Shown: positions 1 to 7,951 of the stretch, piece by piece
Layout: each line of letters starts with the position of its first letter
How positions within the stretch are numbered: position 1 is the stretch's first letter
Source: an uncultured Acidimicrobiales bacterium
GTDB lineage: Bacteria; Actinomycetota; Acidimicrobiia; Acidimicrobiales; Aldehydirespiratoraceae
Length of the DNA stretch: 64,000 nt
Assembly: GCA_958296055.1 (NCBI GenBank)
Contig: CATQHS010000001.1
Location: 2,762,277 to 2,826,276, forward strand
Reading direction: 5' to 3'
Notes under the pieces: model-generated
What the model was told of the DNA's origin: nothing
Databases searched by the model: none
What the model saw: the letters and a program-made list of their open reading frames with translations, nothing else
Position numbers and translations under genes: made by a program

Positions 1-1
1 T

Positions 2-430
2 GATGCGTATGCCTTTGAGAACCATCTGAACGTGATCCATCGTTGTGGTAAGGGATTGCCGGAGTCGATGGCCAGAGGCGTGTCGGCTTTTCTGAACACG
101 ACCACCGTCGATGAGTTCTTCCGGCAGTTCAACGGTCACACCCAAGTCAACGCCACCGACCTCCGCAACCTCAGGTATCCGACCGTCAGGGAATTGGAGG
201 CGCTGGGGAAGGCAGCCAAGCCGGGCATTGATCAGAAACAACTCGACGACTTGGCCGACCGGTTCATTTTCCACGTTTCGCCCGTGACGGACCAGCGACA
301 GCGGACTCGTGCCGTGCTGGAGAGGGCTCGGGCTGCATACCCCCGAGCGGGAGGAGTGTGTGCTGGCGCTGCTCGATGATGCTGGGCCAAGCCCGTTTCG
401 ATCTCTTGCGTTTCGCTCAAGAATTCTCGG
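2..430 (+). pseudogene. C-terminal remnant of an Eco57I-type (N6-adenine) restriction-modification methylase
   Basis: The open frame enters from the left edge and reads DAYAFENHLNVIH, then a GLPESMARGVSAFLN stretch, then FNGHTQVNATDLRNL. This block is typical of the C-terminal target-recognition part of Eco57I/type IIG-like adenine methylases. The frame stops at 379 in unrelated sequence. The family-like continuation (GLHTPEREECVLALLDD) lies in another frame from about 320, so a one-base indel near 318-330 broke the gene. After about 430 nothing recognisable remains before the rplU leader. It is a truncated, frameshifted gene tail; the body lies outside the window. Family call is by motif recognition only. 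Confidence 0.7.
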
Positions 431-490
431 CCCGAGAGGGTTGATCCGACGGCACGCGACGCCGGTGCCGGCCGGTAGGGTGGGGCACTC

Positions 491-799
491 ATGTACGCAG
501 TGGTGAAGACCGGCGGCAAGCAGTACCGCGTCGAGCAGGGCCAGCGGCTGGCGGTTGAGCGCGTCGGCGAGCCCGGTGCCGAGGTCGCCCTCGAGCCGGT
601 TTTGGTCGTAGACGGGGACGAGGTGCTGGCCACTCCCGCCGACTTGGCCGGGGCGGCCGTGAGGGCCCTGGTGATCGACGAGCACCGGGGGCCGAAGATC
701 AACGGGTTCACCTACAAGAGCAAGTCCAACCAGCGCCGACGCTGGGGCCATCGCCAGACGCTGGCCACCATCGAGATCACCGCTATCGAGAGGGGTTGA
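491..799 (+). CDS. rplU: 50S ribosomal protein L21
   Basis: A 102-residue protein of normal L21 length, starting MYAVVKTGGKQYRVEQG, the diagnostic N-terminus, and carrying the conserved GFTYKSKSNQRRRWGHRQ block near the C-terminus that contacts 23S rRNA. L21 is a large-subunit assembly protein. The ATG has a GGTAGGGTGGGG stretch upstream as ribosome-binding site. rpmA follows after 6 nt, the usual bacterial pair. The gene sits directly behind a broken restriction-modification gene, so its own promoter must lie in the roughly 60-110 bases upstream, where I see no clear consensus. Confidence 0.98.
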   Translation: MYAVVKTGGKQYRVEQGQRLAVERVGEPGAEVALEPVLVVDGDEVLATPADLAGAAVRALVIDEHRGPKINGFTYKSKSNQRRRWGHRQTLATIEITAIERG

Positions 800-805
800 C
801 CGGCG

Positions 806-1057
806 ATGTCCAAGACCAAGGGCGGCGGCTCCACCCGCAACGGCCGCGACTCCAACGCCTCGCGGCTCGGGGTGAAGGTTTACGACGGCACCCGGGTGCT
901 GGCCGGCGCCATCATCGTCCGCCAGCGGGGAACCAAGTTCCATCCCGGCGAAAACGTGGGTCGGGGCGGCGACGACACGCTGTTCGCCACCGCCGAGGGC
1001 CGGGTGAAGTTCGGCCGCCGGCAGGGCCGCAAGCTCGTCGACGTGATCTCCGACTGA
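806..1057 (+). CDS. rpmA: 50S ribosomal protein L27
   Basis: An 83-residue L27 with the expected glycine-rich flexible N-terminus ([16 protein letters not shown]) that reaches the peptidyl-transferase centre, and the conserved [10 protein letters not shown] and [10 protein letters not shown] segments. Length is normal. It is co-transcribed with rplU. In most actinobacteria obg follows immediately. Here a dgt gene on the other strand lies between them, behind two tandem hairpins. Confidence 0.98.
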   Translation: MSKTKGGGSTRNGRDSNASRLGVKVYDGTRVLAGAIIVRQRGTKFHPGENVGRGGDDTLFATAEGRVKFGRRQGRKLVDVISD

Positions 1058-1066
1058 GGGCCGAAT

Positions 1067-1154
1067 CTCACTGATCGGGCGGCCGCCGACCCGGCGGCAA
1101 ACCCCTCACTCCTCACTGATCGGCTGGCCGCCGACCCGGCGGCTAACCCCTCAG
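1067..1154. terminator. Tandem 45-bp repeat with two hairpins between convergent rpmA and dgt
   Basis: Two copies of a segment, at 1067 and 1112 (offset 45), share CTCACTGATCGG, GGCCGCCGACCCGGCGGC and AACCCCTCA. Each contains the hairpin GCCGCC-GACCC-GGCGGC (1082-1098 and 1127-1143), a 6-bp GC stem with a 5-nt loop. The second copy runs into the dgt stop codon. Position between converging genes suggests a bidirectional terminator, although neither side has a T-tract. Confidence 0.6.
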
Positions 1155-2233
1155 GTGTCGAGGTCCACGCCCCGGGGAACCCGGGCCGGGTCGTAGTCGA
1201 GCCACTGGCGGGCGGAGCGGACCGCGTAGCGGTCGGTCATGCCCGCCACCCACTCCACCGCGGCCCGGCGGATGCCTTCGCCGTCGCCGGCCCGCTCGAG
1301 GCGCAGGGCCGGGAGCCGGTCAGGGCGGGCGCAGAGGTGATCCACCAGGGCCCGGAGCATGTCGATGACGTGGGACGCTTGGCGACGCGAATTCGGCCGC
1401 AGGTAGATGTGCTTGTAGTTGAAGGCCCGGAAATCGGCCAGGGCCGCGGCTGGCTCGCCGGCCATGCCGATCAGGCCGGTGTGCTCGGTGGCGTCGATCA
1501 TGGCGTTGACGAAGGCGGCGAGTTGGGTTCGGCGCGACCGGCCGCAGATCTCGACCACCCGGTCCGGGAGCTGATCGGTCCGCACCACCTGGGCCTCCAC
1601 CGCGTCCTCGAAGTCATGGCAGACATAGGCGATGCGGTCGGCCCAGCTCACCACCTCCCCCTCCGGGGTGGCCGGCGCCGGCCGCGACCACGAGTGGTTG
1701 CGGATCCCGTCCAGCGTCTCGGCGCAGAGGTTGAGCGGTGCCATGGTCACCTCTGCGCCCCACACCGCGTGGTCGAAGCCACCCTCGAGGAAGGGGCTGA
1801 GCGCGTCTTCGCTGGCGTGCCCGCCCGGCCCGTGGCCGCAGTCGTGGCCCAGGGCTATGGCCTCGGTCAAAGCGACGTTGAGTCGGAGGGCCCGGGCCAC
1901 GCTGCGGGCCACCTGGGCCACCTCGAGGGCATGGGTGAGCCGGGTGCGTTGATGGTCCTCGGGGAAGACGAACACCTGGGTCTTGCCGGCCAGGCGCCGG
2001 AACGCGGCCGTGTGCAGGATCCGGTCCCGGTCTCTCTCGAAGCAGGTCCGGTTCGGGTCGGGCGCCTCCTCGACGGCCCGTCGACCTGCGCCGCTGGAGC
2101 GGGTCGCGCCCGAACGGAGCCCGATGGCCTCGAGTTCCTCGCGGTCGCGGCGCGACAGGACCGGTCCGGGCTCGACTCGGGCCCGGCTGTCGCGGTGGGC
2201 TACCTCGACCCCGCCCACCGTGGAGCTTCGCAT
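1151..2233 (-). CDS. dgt: Deoxyguanosinetriphosphate triphosphohydrolase-like protein (HD domain)
   Basis: An HD-superfamily dNTP triphosphohydrolase. Visible metal-site motifs are [13 protein letters not shown] and [10 protein letters not shown], followed by the downstream [16 protein letters not shown] block. The N-terminal [23 protein letters not shown] signature is also present. It hydrolyses dNTPs to deoxynucleoside plus triphosphate and so controls nucleotide pools. I choose the ATG at 2233, 24 residues before the first conserved block. The frame stays open up to an ATG at 2434, but that extra 67-residue stretch is a low-complexity run of 13-residue repeats (EQDWAAPRDSTGQ-like), so the longer start is possible but less likely. 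It reverses orientation between rpmA and obg, which is not the usual actinobacterial arrangement. Confidence 0.9.
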   Translation of the reverse strand: MRSSTVGGVEVAHRDSRARVEPGPVLSRRDREELEAIGLRSGATRSSGAGRRAVEEAPDPNRTCFERDRDRILHTAAFRRLAGKTQVFVFPEDHQRTRLTHALEVAQVARSVARALRLNVALTEAIALGHDCGHGPGGHASEDALSPFLEGGFDHAVWGAEVTMAPLNLCAETLDGIRNHSWSRPAPATPEGEVVSWADRIAYVCHDFEDAVEAQVVRTDQLPDRVVEICGRSRRTQLAAFVNAMIDATEHTGLIGMAGEPAAALADFRAFNYKHIYLRPNSRRQASHVIDMLRALVDHLCARPDRLPALRLERAGDGEGIRRAAVEWVAGMTDRYAVRSARQWLDYDPARVPRGVDLDT

Positions 2234-2513
2234 GGTGGCGGCCCAGCCTCGCTCCCGGTCGGTGGGGTCCCCGGACGCGGCCCAGTCTTGCTCTTGGCCA
2301 GTCCAGTCTTGCTCTTGGCCAGTGGAGTCCCGGGGCGCGGCCCAATCTTGCTCCCGGTCGGTGGGGTCTCCGGGCGCGGCCCGGTCTTGCTCTTGGCTGG
2401 CCGATGCCTGCGGTGCTTGGAGTCGGGTCGGCATGAGGCCGAGTCTACGGTCCGGCGCCGACAGCTTAGATCGGGTGGCCGTCGGCCGGGCCCGGGGACT
2501 TTAGCCTGGCGGG

Positions 2514-3833
2514 GTGTCCAATTTCGTTGACGAGTGCAACCTCAACGTCCAAGCTGGCGACGGGGGAGCGGGGTGCGTGGCCTTCCGGCGCGAGGCCCAC
2601 GTGGCCCGGGGCGGGCCGGCCGGCGGCGACGGGGGCCGGGGCGGCGATGTCTGGCTGGTGGCCGACCGCGGCGTGGCTTCCCTGCTGTCGTTCCGGGACC
2701 ACCCCCATCGCCGGGCCGGCAACGGCCGCCACGGCCGGGGGAACAAGCGTCACGGGGCTCGGGGTGCCGACTTGGAGGTGCCGGTTCCGGTGGGGACCGT
2801 GGTGCTCGATCACGACACCGGCGAGCCGCTGGCCGACTTGTCCGGCTCCGGCGACCGCTGGCTGGCCGCCCGGGCGGGGGAGGGGGGCCGGGGCAACTCC
2901 CGGTTCTTGACCAACCGCCGCCGGGCCCCCGCCTTCGCCGAGCAGGGCGAGCGGGGGGAGTCCCGATGGCTGCGGCTGGAGCTGAAGCTGCTGGCCGACG
3001 CAGCCATCGTCGGGCTGCCCAACGTGGGCAAGTCCACCTTCATCAGCCGAGTGTCGGCGGCCAAGCCCAAGATCGCCGACTACCCGTTCACCACTTTGGA
3101 GCCGAATCTGGGCGTGGTCCGCACCGGCGACACCGAGATGGTCTTGGCCGACGTCCCCGGCCTGGTCTCGGGGGCCAGCGAGGGCAAAGGCCTCGGCCAC
3201 CGGTTCCTCCGCCACATCGAGCGGGCCCGGGTGCTGCTGGTGATGTTGGACTTGGCCCCCGGCGCGGCCCCGCCCCCGGCCGATCAGCAGGCGGTGCTGC
3301 TGGCCGAACTGGAGCGCTATCGGCCCGATCTCCTGGACCGCCCCCGGTTGGTGGTGGGTAGCCGGGCCGATCTGGCCACCGGAGTCGGCCGCGAGGAATC
3401 GTCGGCGGCCGAGCCGAGCGCCGGCGGCCGCGGGGAATCGCGGGCGGCCGAGGCCAACGCCGGAAACGGCTTCGAGGGTCTGAGGATTTCGTCGGTGACG
3501 GGCCTGGGAGTGGCCGAGGTCACGGGCGAGCTGGCCCGGATGGTGGCCGCGGCCCGGGCGGCCGAGCCCGCCGCGGCCGGCACGGTCGTCCACCGGCCGG
3601 CGGCGCCCGGGGTCGGCGTCACCCGGTCCCACGACGGATCATGGGTGGTGCACGGCCGCGCTGCGGCCCGGGCCGTGGCCCTCAGCGACCTGACCGATCC
3701 CGAGGCGCTGGCCTACGCCCAGGGCCGCCTCGACCGGCTCGGGGTGGACAAGGCCCTGGCCAAGGCCGGTGCCGTCTCGGGCGACGTCGTCCACATCGGC
3801 GACCTTGCCTTCACCTACGAGGAGGGACGGTGA
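2514..3833 (+). CDS. obg: GTPase Obg/CgtA, ribosome assembly and stringent-response GTPase
   Basis: 439 residues in three parts. The glycine-rich Obg fold (about 1-155, FVDECNLNVQAGDGGAG) is followed by a G domain with G1 GLPNVGKST, G3 DVPGL and G5-like SSVTGLG. A C-terminal OCT domain (about 360-430) completes it. Start is GTG at 2514. Two features are odd. The G4 motif, normally NKxD, reads SRAD (VVGSRADLAT). Between G4 and G5 lies an insert of about 26 residues encoded by a 39-bp tandem duplication (3387-3462; GR-ES-AAE-AG repeats). The TGA overlaps the GTG of a mini-ORF that leads on to proB. The protein is expected to be essential. Confidence 0.97.
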   Translation: MSNFVDECNLNVQAGDGGAGCVAFRREAHVARGGPAGGDGGRGGDVWLVADRGVASLLSFRDHPHRRAGNGRHGRGNKRHGARGADLEVPVPVGTVVLDHDTGEPLADLSGSGDRWLAARAGEGGRGNSRFLTNRRRAPAFAEQGERGESRWLRLELKLLADAAIVGLPNVGKSTFISRVSAAKPKIADYPFTTLEPNLGVVRTGDTEMVLADVPGLVSGASEGKGLGHRFLRHIERARVLLVMLDLAPGAAPPPADQQAVLLAELERYRPDLLDRPRLVVGSRADLATGVGREESSAAEPSAGGRGESRAAEANAGNGFEGLRISSVTGLGVAEVTGELARMVAAARAAEPAAAGTVVHRPAAPGVGVTRSHDGSWVVHGRAAARAVALSDLTDPEALAYAQGRLDRLGVDKALAKAGAVSGDVVHIGDLAFTYEEGR

Positions 3834-3921
3834 CGGGATCGAGGAGAGCCGCCGACCGCGGCGAGGAGGGACGGTGACGGGATCGAGGAGGGCCGCCGAC
3901 TGCGGCGAGGAGGGACGGTGA
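3830..3921 (+). repeat. Two 44-bp tandem repeats forming two coupled 15-codon mini-ORFs between obg and proB
   Basis: The unit CGGGATCGAGGAG...GAGGAGGGACGGTGA occurs at 3834-3877 and 3878-3921 with two mismatches. Each unit holds a Shine-Dalgarno-like GAGGAGGGA and ends GGTGA. Reading from GTG 3830 gives a 15-codon ORF ending at 3877. Its stop overlaps GTG 3874, which opens a second 15-codon ORF ending at 3921, and that stop overlaps the proB GTG at 3918. Every junction is a 4-nt GTGA overlap. A 44-bp unit (2 mod 3) is what keeps this chain closed. No peptide function is implied; translational coupling is the likely role. Confidence 0.85.
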
Positions 3922-5063
3922 CCGACTCTGCCCGCATCGTGGTGGTCAAGATCGGCACTTCGTCGATCACCGACGAAGCCGGCGCCATCGACCCGGCGGT
4001 TGTGGCCAAGCTGTGCGGCCAAGTGGCCGAGCTGAGAGCCGAGGGCTGTCAGGTGGTGGTGGTGACCAGCGGAGCCATCGCCGCGGGCCTGCCCGAGCTG
4101 GGGTTCACCGGCCGGCGGCCGACCGACATGGCCACTCTCCAGGCGGTGTCCACCGTCGGCCAGATCGCGCTCATGGGCGTCTACAGCGAAGCCTTGGCCC
4201 GCCACGGCCTGGTGGCTGGCCAGGTGCTTCTGGTCCCCCTCGACTTCGTTCTCCGCTCCCAGTACGTCCACGCCATGAACACCCTGGGCAAGCTGTTGGA
4301 GTTGGGCGTGGTCCCGGTGGTCAACGAGAACGACGCCATCGCCGACGACGAGATCCGCTGGGGCGACAACGACCGGATCGCGGCTCTGGTGGCCAACCTG
4401 GTCCACGCCGACCTGCTGGTGCTGCTCACCGACACCGAGGGGGTGTTGACCGCCGATCCCCGCATTGACGCCGGGGCGTCGCTCATATCCGAGATCGCCG
4501 AGATCGATCACCTGCTCGAAGAGCGGGCCGGCGGGGCGGGCACGGCCCGGGGCAGCGGGGGCATGGCTTCCAAGCTCACCGCAGCCAGGGTCGCCTCTTG
4601 GTCGGGGGTGACGGCCGTGATCGCCAACGCCCGCCGAGACGGCGTGCTGGTCGATGCCGCCGCCGGAGTCGAAGGAGTGGGCACCGTGGTGCGGGCCCGG
4701 CCGAGCAAGCTGCCGGCCCGCAAGCTGTGGATTGGATTCGCCGTGGGATCCCAGGGCGAGGTGGTGGTCGACTCTGGGGCTCGGGCCGCCCTGGAGCGGG
4801 GCAAGTCGCTGCTGGCCATCGGGGTGACCGATGTCATAGGCGCTTTCTCGGCCGGAGCGCCGGTGGGAGTGCGAGAAGCGGGGGGGCCGGTGTTCGCCAA
4901 GGGCTTGGTCCGCCCCGGAAGCGACGAACTGCGGGGGTTGGCCGGCCGCCGCAGCGGCGAGATGGGCCCGGACCGGACCCACATCGTGATCCACGCCGAC
5001 GATTTGGCGGTGATGCCGGCCAAAGGGGCAGACCGGCCGGGTGTCCCGGGTCGCCGCATTTAG
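3918..5063 (+). CDS. proB: Glutamate 5-kinase (proline biosynthesis)
   Basis: 381 residues. The amino-acid kinase domain (about 1-255) shows VVVKIGTSSIT, VVVTSGAIAAG, the VVPVVNENDAI substrate loop, WGDNDRIAA and GSGGMASKLTAA. A C-terminal PUA domain (about 275-370) follows. The enzyme phosphorylates glutamate to glutamyl-5-phosphate, the first step to proline. GTG 3918 is chosen because it overlaps the preceding mini-ORF stop and has GAGGAGGGA six bases upstream. The customary downstream neighbours proA and nadD are absent; the AT-rich island begins right at the stop codon, overlapping tail to tail by 4 nt. Confidence 0.97.
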   Translation: MTDSARIVVVKIGTSSITDEAGAIDPAVVAKLCGQVAELRAEGCQVVVVTSGAIAAGLPELGFTGRRPTDMATLQAVSTVGQIALMGVYSEALARHGLVAGQVLLVPLDFVLRSQYVHAMNTLGKLLELGVVPVVNENDAIADDEIRWGDNDRIAALVANLVHADLLVLLTDTEGVLTADPRIDAGASLISEIAEIDHLLEERAGGAGTARGSGGMASKLTAARVASWSGVTAVIANARRDGVLVDAAAGVEGVGTVVRARPSKLPARKLWIGFAVGSQGEVVVDSGARAALERGKSLLAIGVTDVIGAFSAGAPVGVREAGGPVFAKGLVRPGSDELRGLAGRRSGEMGPDRTHIVIHADDLAVMPAKGADRPGVPGRRI

Positions 5064-6733
5064 CCGGATACTGGTTCGCGGGGCGGGACTGTTCGATATA
5101 CCGCACCGTCTGGCATCTCGACTACCAGCTCCAAGTATTCGTATTGTGTCGCTATCTCCCTAAGGTTGCAACTTCCTCGATAGATTTCATCAAGAGTCTT
5201 ATCGTTATTTAAATAAAAATAAATTATGTATTCCCCACCTTCAACTTCCGCCTTTTTTTGGAACCATTGAGAGCAATTTGCTCCGAAATCATGGGGTAGA
5301 TAGCGCACTGGTGGTGGTATATCTGTCAAATGATATAGAACAGGTGATCTATTAGTACGGACTATTCTATCAGGAGGATTCACATTTAGGTAGTCAATTA
5401 TCGGAGAATTTGGCGTGTATCCGAAAATGGGTGGGTGATGCTTGGATTCTAGAACCATGATTGTTGTACTTACGTTCCATTGCATGGCGCGGTACGAATA
5501 AACTACACAGCTAGAAATTATGAAGAAAATGAGAGCAAATCTAAGCAATCTTCCATCCTTACCTCTGCTCAAATATTTGGCAAATAGAACACTTCCTAGA
5601 ACACTTCCTATAATTATGATTGGTATATATACAGGTGAAAGATATCGGTAGTCAATGGGTTGGTTAGCTACCCTCGATACAGTTATGATGAGGGAGATAA
5701 TGTACACGAGTACGAACACAATGAAGGGAAGAATATGGAACCTGTTTATGCTAGATGGCCTTCTTGGAGTCGGATTTGCTTGAAGTTTGTTATAAGTAAT
5801 TATCGATACCACAAGTAGGATAGTTATCAATACTATAAGTAGGAATAGTCCAGTCATCGTCCACAGGTAATATCGTACCCGAGCGGGTGGTGGTACACTT
5901 CCATAAAGTGGAGAACAGAACCATTCACACAACGCATCAACCGTATCTCGTAGGGAATTATATAGAGACTGCGGTGATTCCCAAGATCTATCTCCTGTAT
6001 ACGACCCTCTGGACGAGCGATTGTAAATCAAGAGACCTGCAAGGGGTAGTGAGGATATTATTCCATGGATAGTTGCATGTCGCAATCTCTTGATAAAGGG
6101 AACATTTTGATTGATTAGTAATAGGATAACGGCGGTTATGATTACTGTGAAACCTATATACCGGGTTATAGGAGCGAGAGCGGTAAAGAACACTGAGAGT
6201 GCAAAAGTTCTTCTGGTTTTTTCTTGCATGAACGCGCCAATCTGCATTAGGGCAAGGAGCGTAAACAAGATAAAAGAGATTTCACTTAAAGCGTGTGATG
6301 CAAGATGATTGAGGGCATAGGAAGTTGTTACTATCACTGTTGATCCGACCACCAATAATCTGGATTTTATGTAGCGACTCAAGCAGTGTCCGGTCAGTAA
6401 AATGATTAACCCTAAGAATAGGATATTCAAAATCCGGCTGGCCGAATAAATGTCGATGCCTAATGAGTGAATAAACGCTAAAAGCAATGGATAAAGAGGT
6501 GGATATAATACCAAATTTGTCTGGCTGTAATCACGAATCCCTTTCCCTTCGGCTATACTTTCAGCAGTAGATAAATAAGCCATAGCATCCCCTCCAACGA
6601 TCAGACCATAGTTGGAGGAACGGATTAGAAGATGCGCGGCACCAAGGAAGGCCACAAAGGCAATAACCAATGATAAAGATCTGTCGGTTCGTGAATTGAA
6701 CTCGCCGGATATGACCGCACGGCCTGCATTCAT
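5060..6733 (-). CDS. GT-C fold (ArnT/PMT-like) integral membrane glycosyltransferase-like protein, copy 1
   Basis: About 557 residues with some ten hydrophobic segments and a soluble C-terminal part. After the first membrane segment the loop reads GGDAMAYLSTAESIAEGKG. This matches the acidic D-x-x-Y-L-x-x-A motif of GT-C glycosyltransferases (GT39/GT83-like) that use polyprenyl-linked sugar donors. Acceptor and sugar cannot be told. The gene is strikingly AT-rich against its surroundings, rich in Ile, Tyr and Asn codons, which indicates horizontal origin. It is over 80% identical by eye to the gene at 7952-9604. ATG 6733 is chosen because both copies share it; GTG 6736 is equally possible. 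Tail-to-tail 4-nt overlap with proB. Confidence 0.7.
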   Translation of the reverse strand: MNAGRAVISGEFNSRTDRSLSLVIAFVAFLGAAHLLIRSSNYGLIVGGDAMAYLSTAESIAEGKGIRDYSQTNLVLYPPLYPLLLAFIHSLGIDIYSASRILNILFLGLIILLTGHCLSRYIKSRLLVVGSTVIVTTSYALNHLASHALSEISFILFTLLALMQIGAFMQEKTRRTFALSVFFTALAPITRYIGFTVIITAVILLLINQNVPFIKRLRHATIHGIISSLPLAGLLIYNRSSRGSYTGDRSWESPQSLYNSLRDTVDALCEWFCSPLYGSVPPPARVRYYLWTMTGLFLLIVLITILLVVSIITYNKLQANPTPRRPSSINRFHILPFIVFVLVYIISLIITVSRVANQPIDYRYLSPVYIPIIIIGSVLGSVLFAKYLSRGKDGRLLRFALIFFIISSCVVYSYRAMQWNVSTTIMVLESKHHPPIFGYTPNSPIIDYLNVNPPDRIVRTNRSPVLYHLTDIPPPVRYLPHDFGANCSQWFQKKAEVEGGEYIIYFYLNNDKTLDEIYRGSCNLREIATQYEYLELVVEMPDGAVYRTVPPREPVSG

Positions 6734-6772
6734 CACGAGTCCCAACCACGTCCCATCGGCACCGAGGGCAGT
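5063..6772. repeat. Direct repeat, left copy (partner 7955-9642)
   Basis: Nearly the whole AT-rich gene and about 40 bases upstream of it recur at 7955-9642 in the same orientation. The shared left end begins around GGTTCGCGGGGCGGG (5072) and the right end is around CCCATCGGCACCGAG (6758-6772). Scattered substitutions and a few small indels separate the copies, so the duplication is not recent. IS remnants lie between them. Confidence 0.85.
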
Positions 6773-6963
6773 GTCCCGCTAAGTGGTGGGGTTTGGGGTT
6801 GGTCCTCGGTTATGCACCGACTGTGAGTTCTGCGGTTGCGATGGTATCGGACGGGTGCCTGAGTTGGCATGGAGTCCTCGGAGAGGTGGCGCCGGTCGGT
6901 TGCTTGCCATTGGTCGTGTGCGTTGGCGAGTATAGCTCCGACGAGGCGCACGGCGTTGTCTTG
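6733..6963 (-). pseudogene. IS256-family transposase, C-terminal fragment
   Basis: Reading leftwards from 6963 the translation is QPQDNAVRLVGAILANAHD, then QWQATDRRHLSEDSM. This is the characteristic end of IS256-family (mutator-type) transposases, where NAxxLxGAxLxxxxDEWxxxxRRYxSxxSM is conserved. Only this tail of about 35 residues is recognisable. The catalytic DDE domain and terminal repeats are missing. The rest of the frame towards 6733 is junk. Confidence 0.7.
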
Positions 6964-6974
6964 GGGTTGAGGGT

Positions 6975-7290
6975 TTGGGCGGGGTCCCCCGGTGGGGTGA
7001 GCCCCCCGAGTGGGACCGCTGGATCGCCTGGGGCGAAGCGGGCCTGTTGGACCGGTCCAGCCGGCCCCAGAGCTGTCCCTGGCGCACGCCCGACGCGAAG
7101 CGGTCAGAGGTCATTGAGCTGCGGCTGCGCCGCCGCTGGGGCGCGGACCGCATCGCGCATGAGACCGGCCTGGCCGCCTCCACCGTGCAGAACATTTTCA
7201 ACCGGGCCGCCTTGATGCCGGCGACCGGGCCCGACAGCCCCGCCCGCCGGTGCGGCGCTACAACCTCCCCGAATACCACACTTAGGTGTT
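6975..7290 (+). pseudogene. IS481-like transposase N-terminal fragment
   Basis: The translation contains WIAWGEAGLLDRSSRP, then RSEVIELRLRRRWGADRI and AHETGLAASTVQNIFNRA. This is the helix-turn-helix DNA-binding part found at the N-terminus of IS481-family transposases. No rve/DDE catalytic domain follows before another element begins near 7300. It is a truncated remnant. Confidence 0.65.
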
Positions 7291-7324
7291 CTGGGCATAG
7301 AGGTTGGTAGCAGCGTGATGGGGT

Positions 7325-7376
7325 GAGCCTCCTGTGCGAGTGTGGTGGTGTTACAACCCACGAGCACAGGAGGCTC
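7325..7376 (+). promoter_or_regulatory. 13-bp inverted repeat hiding the transposase ribosome-binding site
   Basis: GAGCCTCCTGTGC (7325-7337) and GCACAGGAGGCTC (7364-7376) are perfect inverted repeats separated by 26 nt. The right arm contains AGGAGG (7368-7373), four bases before the transposase ATG at 7378. In a read-through transcript the hairpin would bury the Shine-Dalgarno, the known safeguard by which several IS elements avoid activation by outside promoters. Confidence 0.6.
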
Positions 7377-7377
7377 G

Positions 7378-7950
7378 ATGTCGCACGCTAATGCATGTTT
7401 GACTCCCGCGGGGCGGCGGCTGCTGCTGGTCCAGCGGGTGGCTGCGGGGGAGCCCCAGGCGGAGGTGGCCCGCCAGATGAAGCTGTCGCGGGGCACGGTC
7501 GCGAAGTGGTGGCGGCGCTGGCAGGAGTGCGGCGATTGCGGGCTGGCGGACCGCAGCTCGCGGCCGCGCCGATCTCCTCGGCGCACCGACGCCCGCACCG
7601 AGGAGCGGATCTGCCGGCTGCGGCGCAGGACCGCCCGACCGGGCGGGTGATCCGCCACTATGAGAGATCGGTGCCGGGGGAGCTGGTGCACCTCGACATC
7701 AAGAAAGTGGCGAAGATCCCGCCCGGGGGCGGCTGGAGGGTACACGGCCGCCAAAGCCCCCAGGCGCCGCGCCCGAGGCTCGGGGTACACCTATCTGCAC
7801 GTCGCCGTCGACGACTACTCCCGGGTCGCCTCCGAAACCGACCGCCGCATCCGCCTCAACGCTGGATCCACGACTACAACTGCCACCGACACCACACCGC
7901 AGTCGGCGGCCCGCCCGCATCACGCGCTAACAACCTCACGCGAACTGACA
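7378..7950 (+). pseudogene. IS481-family transposase, deleted and frameshifted
   Basis: ATG 7378 begins MSHANACLTPAGRRLLLVQ and continues through KLSRGTVAKWWRRWQECGD and LADRSSRPRRSPRRT, a typical IS481 N-terminus. The frame breaks at about 7645 where about 100 or more bases are missing. It resumes in another frame with RPTGRVIRHYERSVPGELVH and IPPGGGWRVHGR, then GYTYLHVAVDDYSR in a third frame. After a further deletion the normal C-terminus RWIHDYNCHRHHTAVGGPPA appears around 7860-7940. Most of the DDE catalytic core is lost, so the element is dead. Confidence 0.85.
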
Positions 7951-7951
7951 T

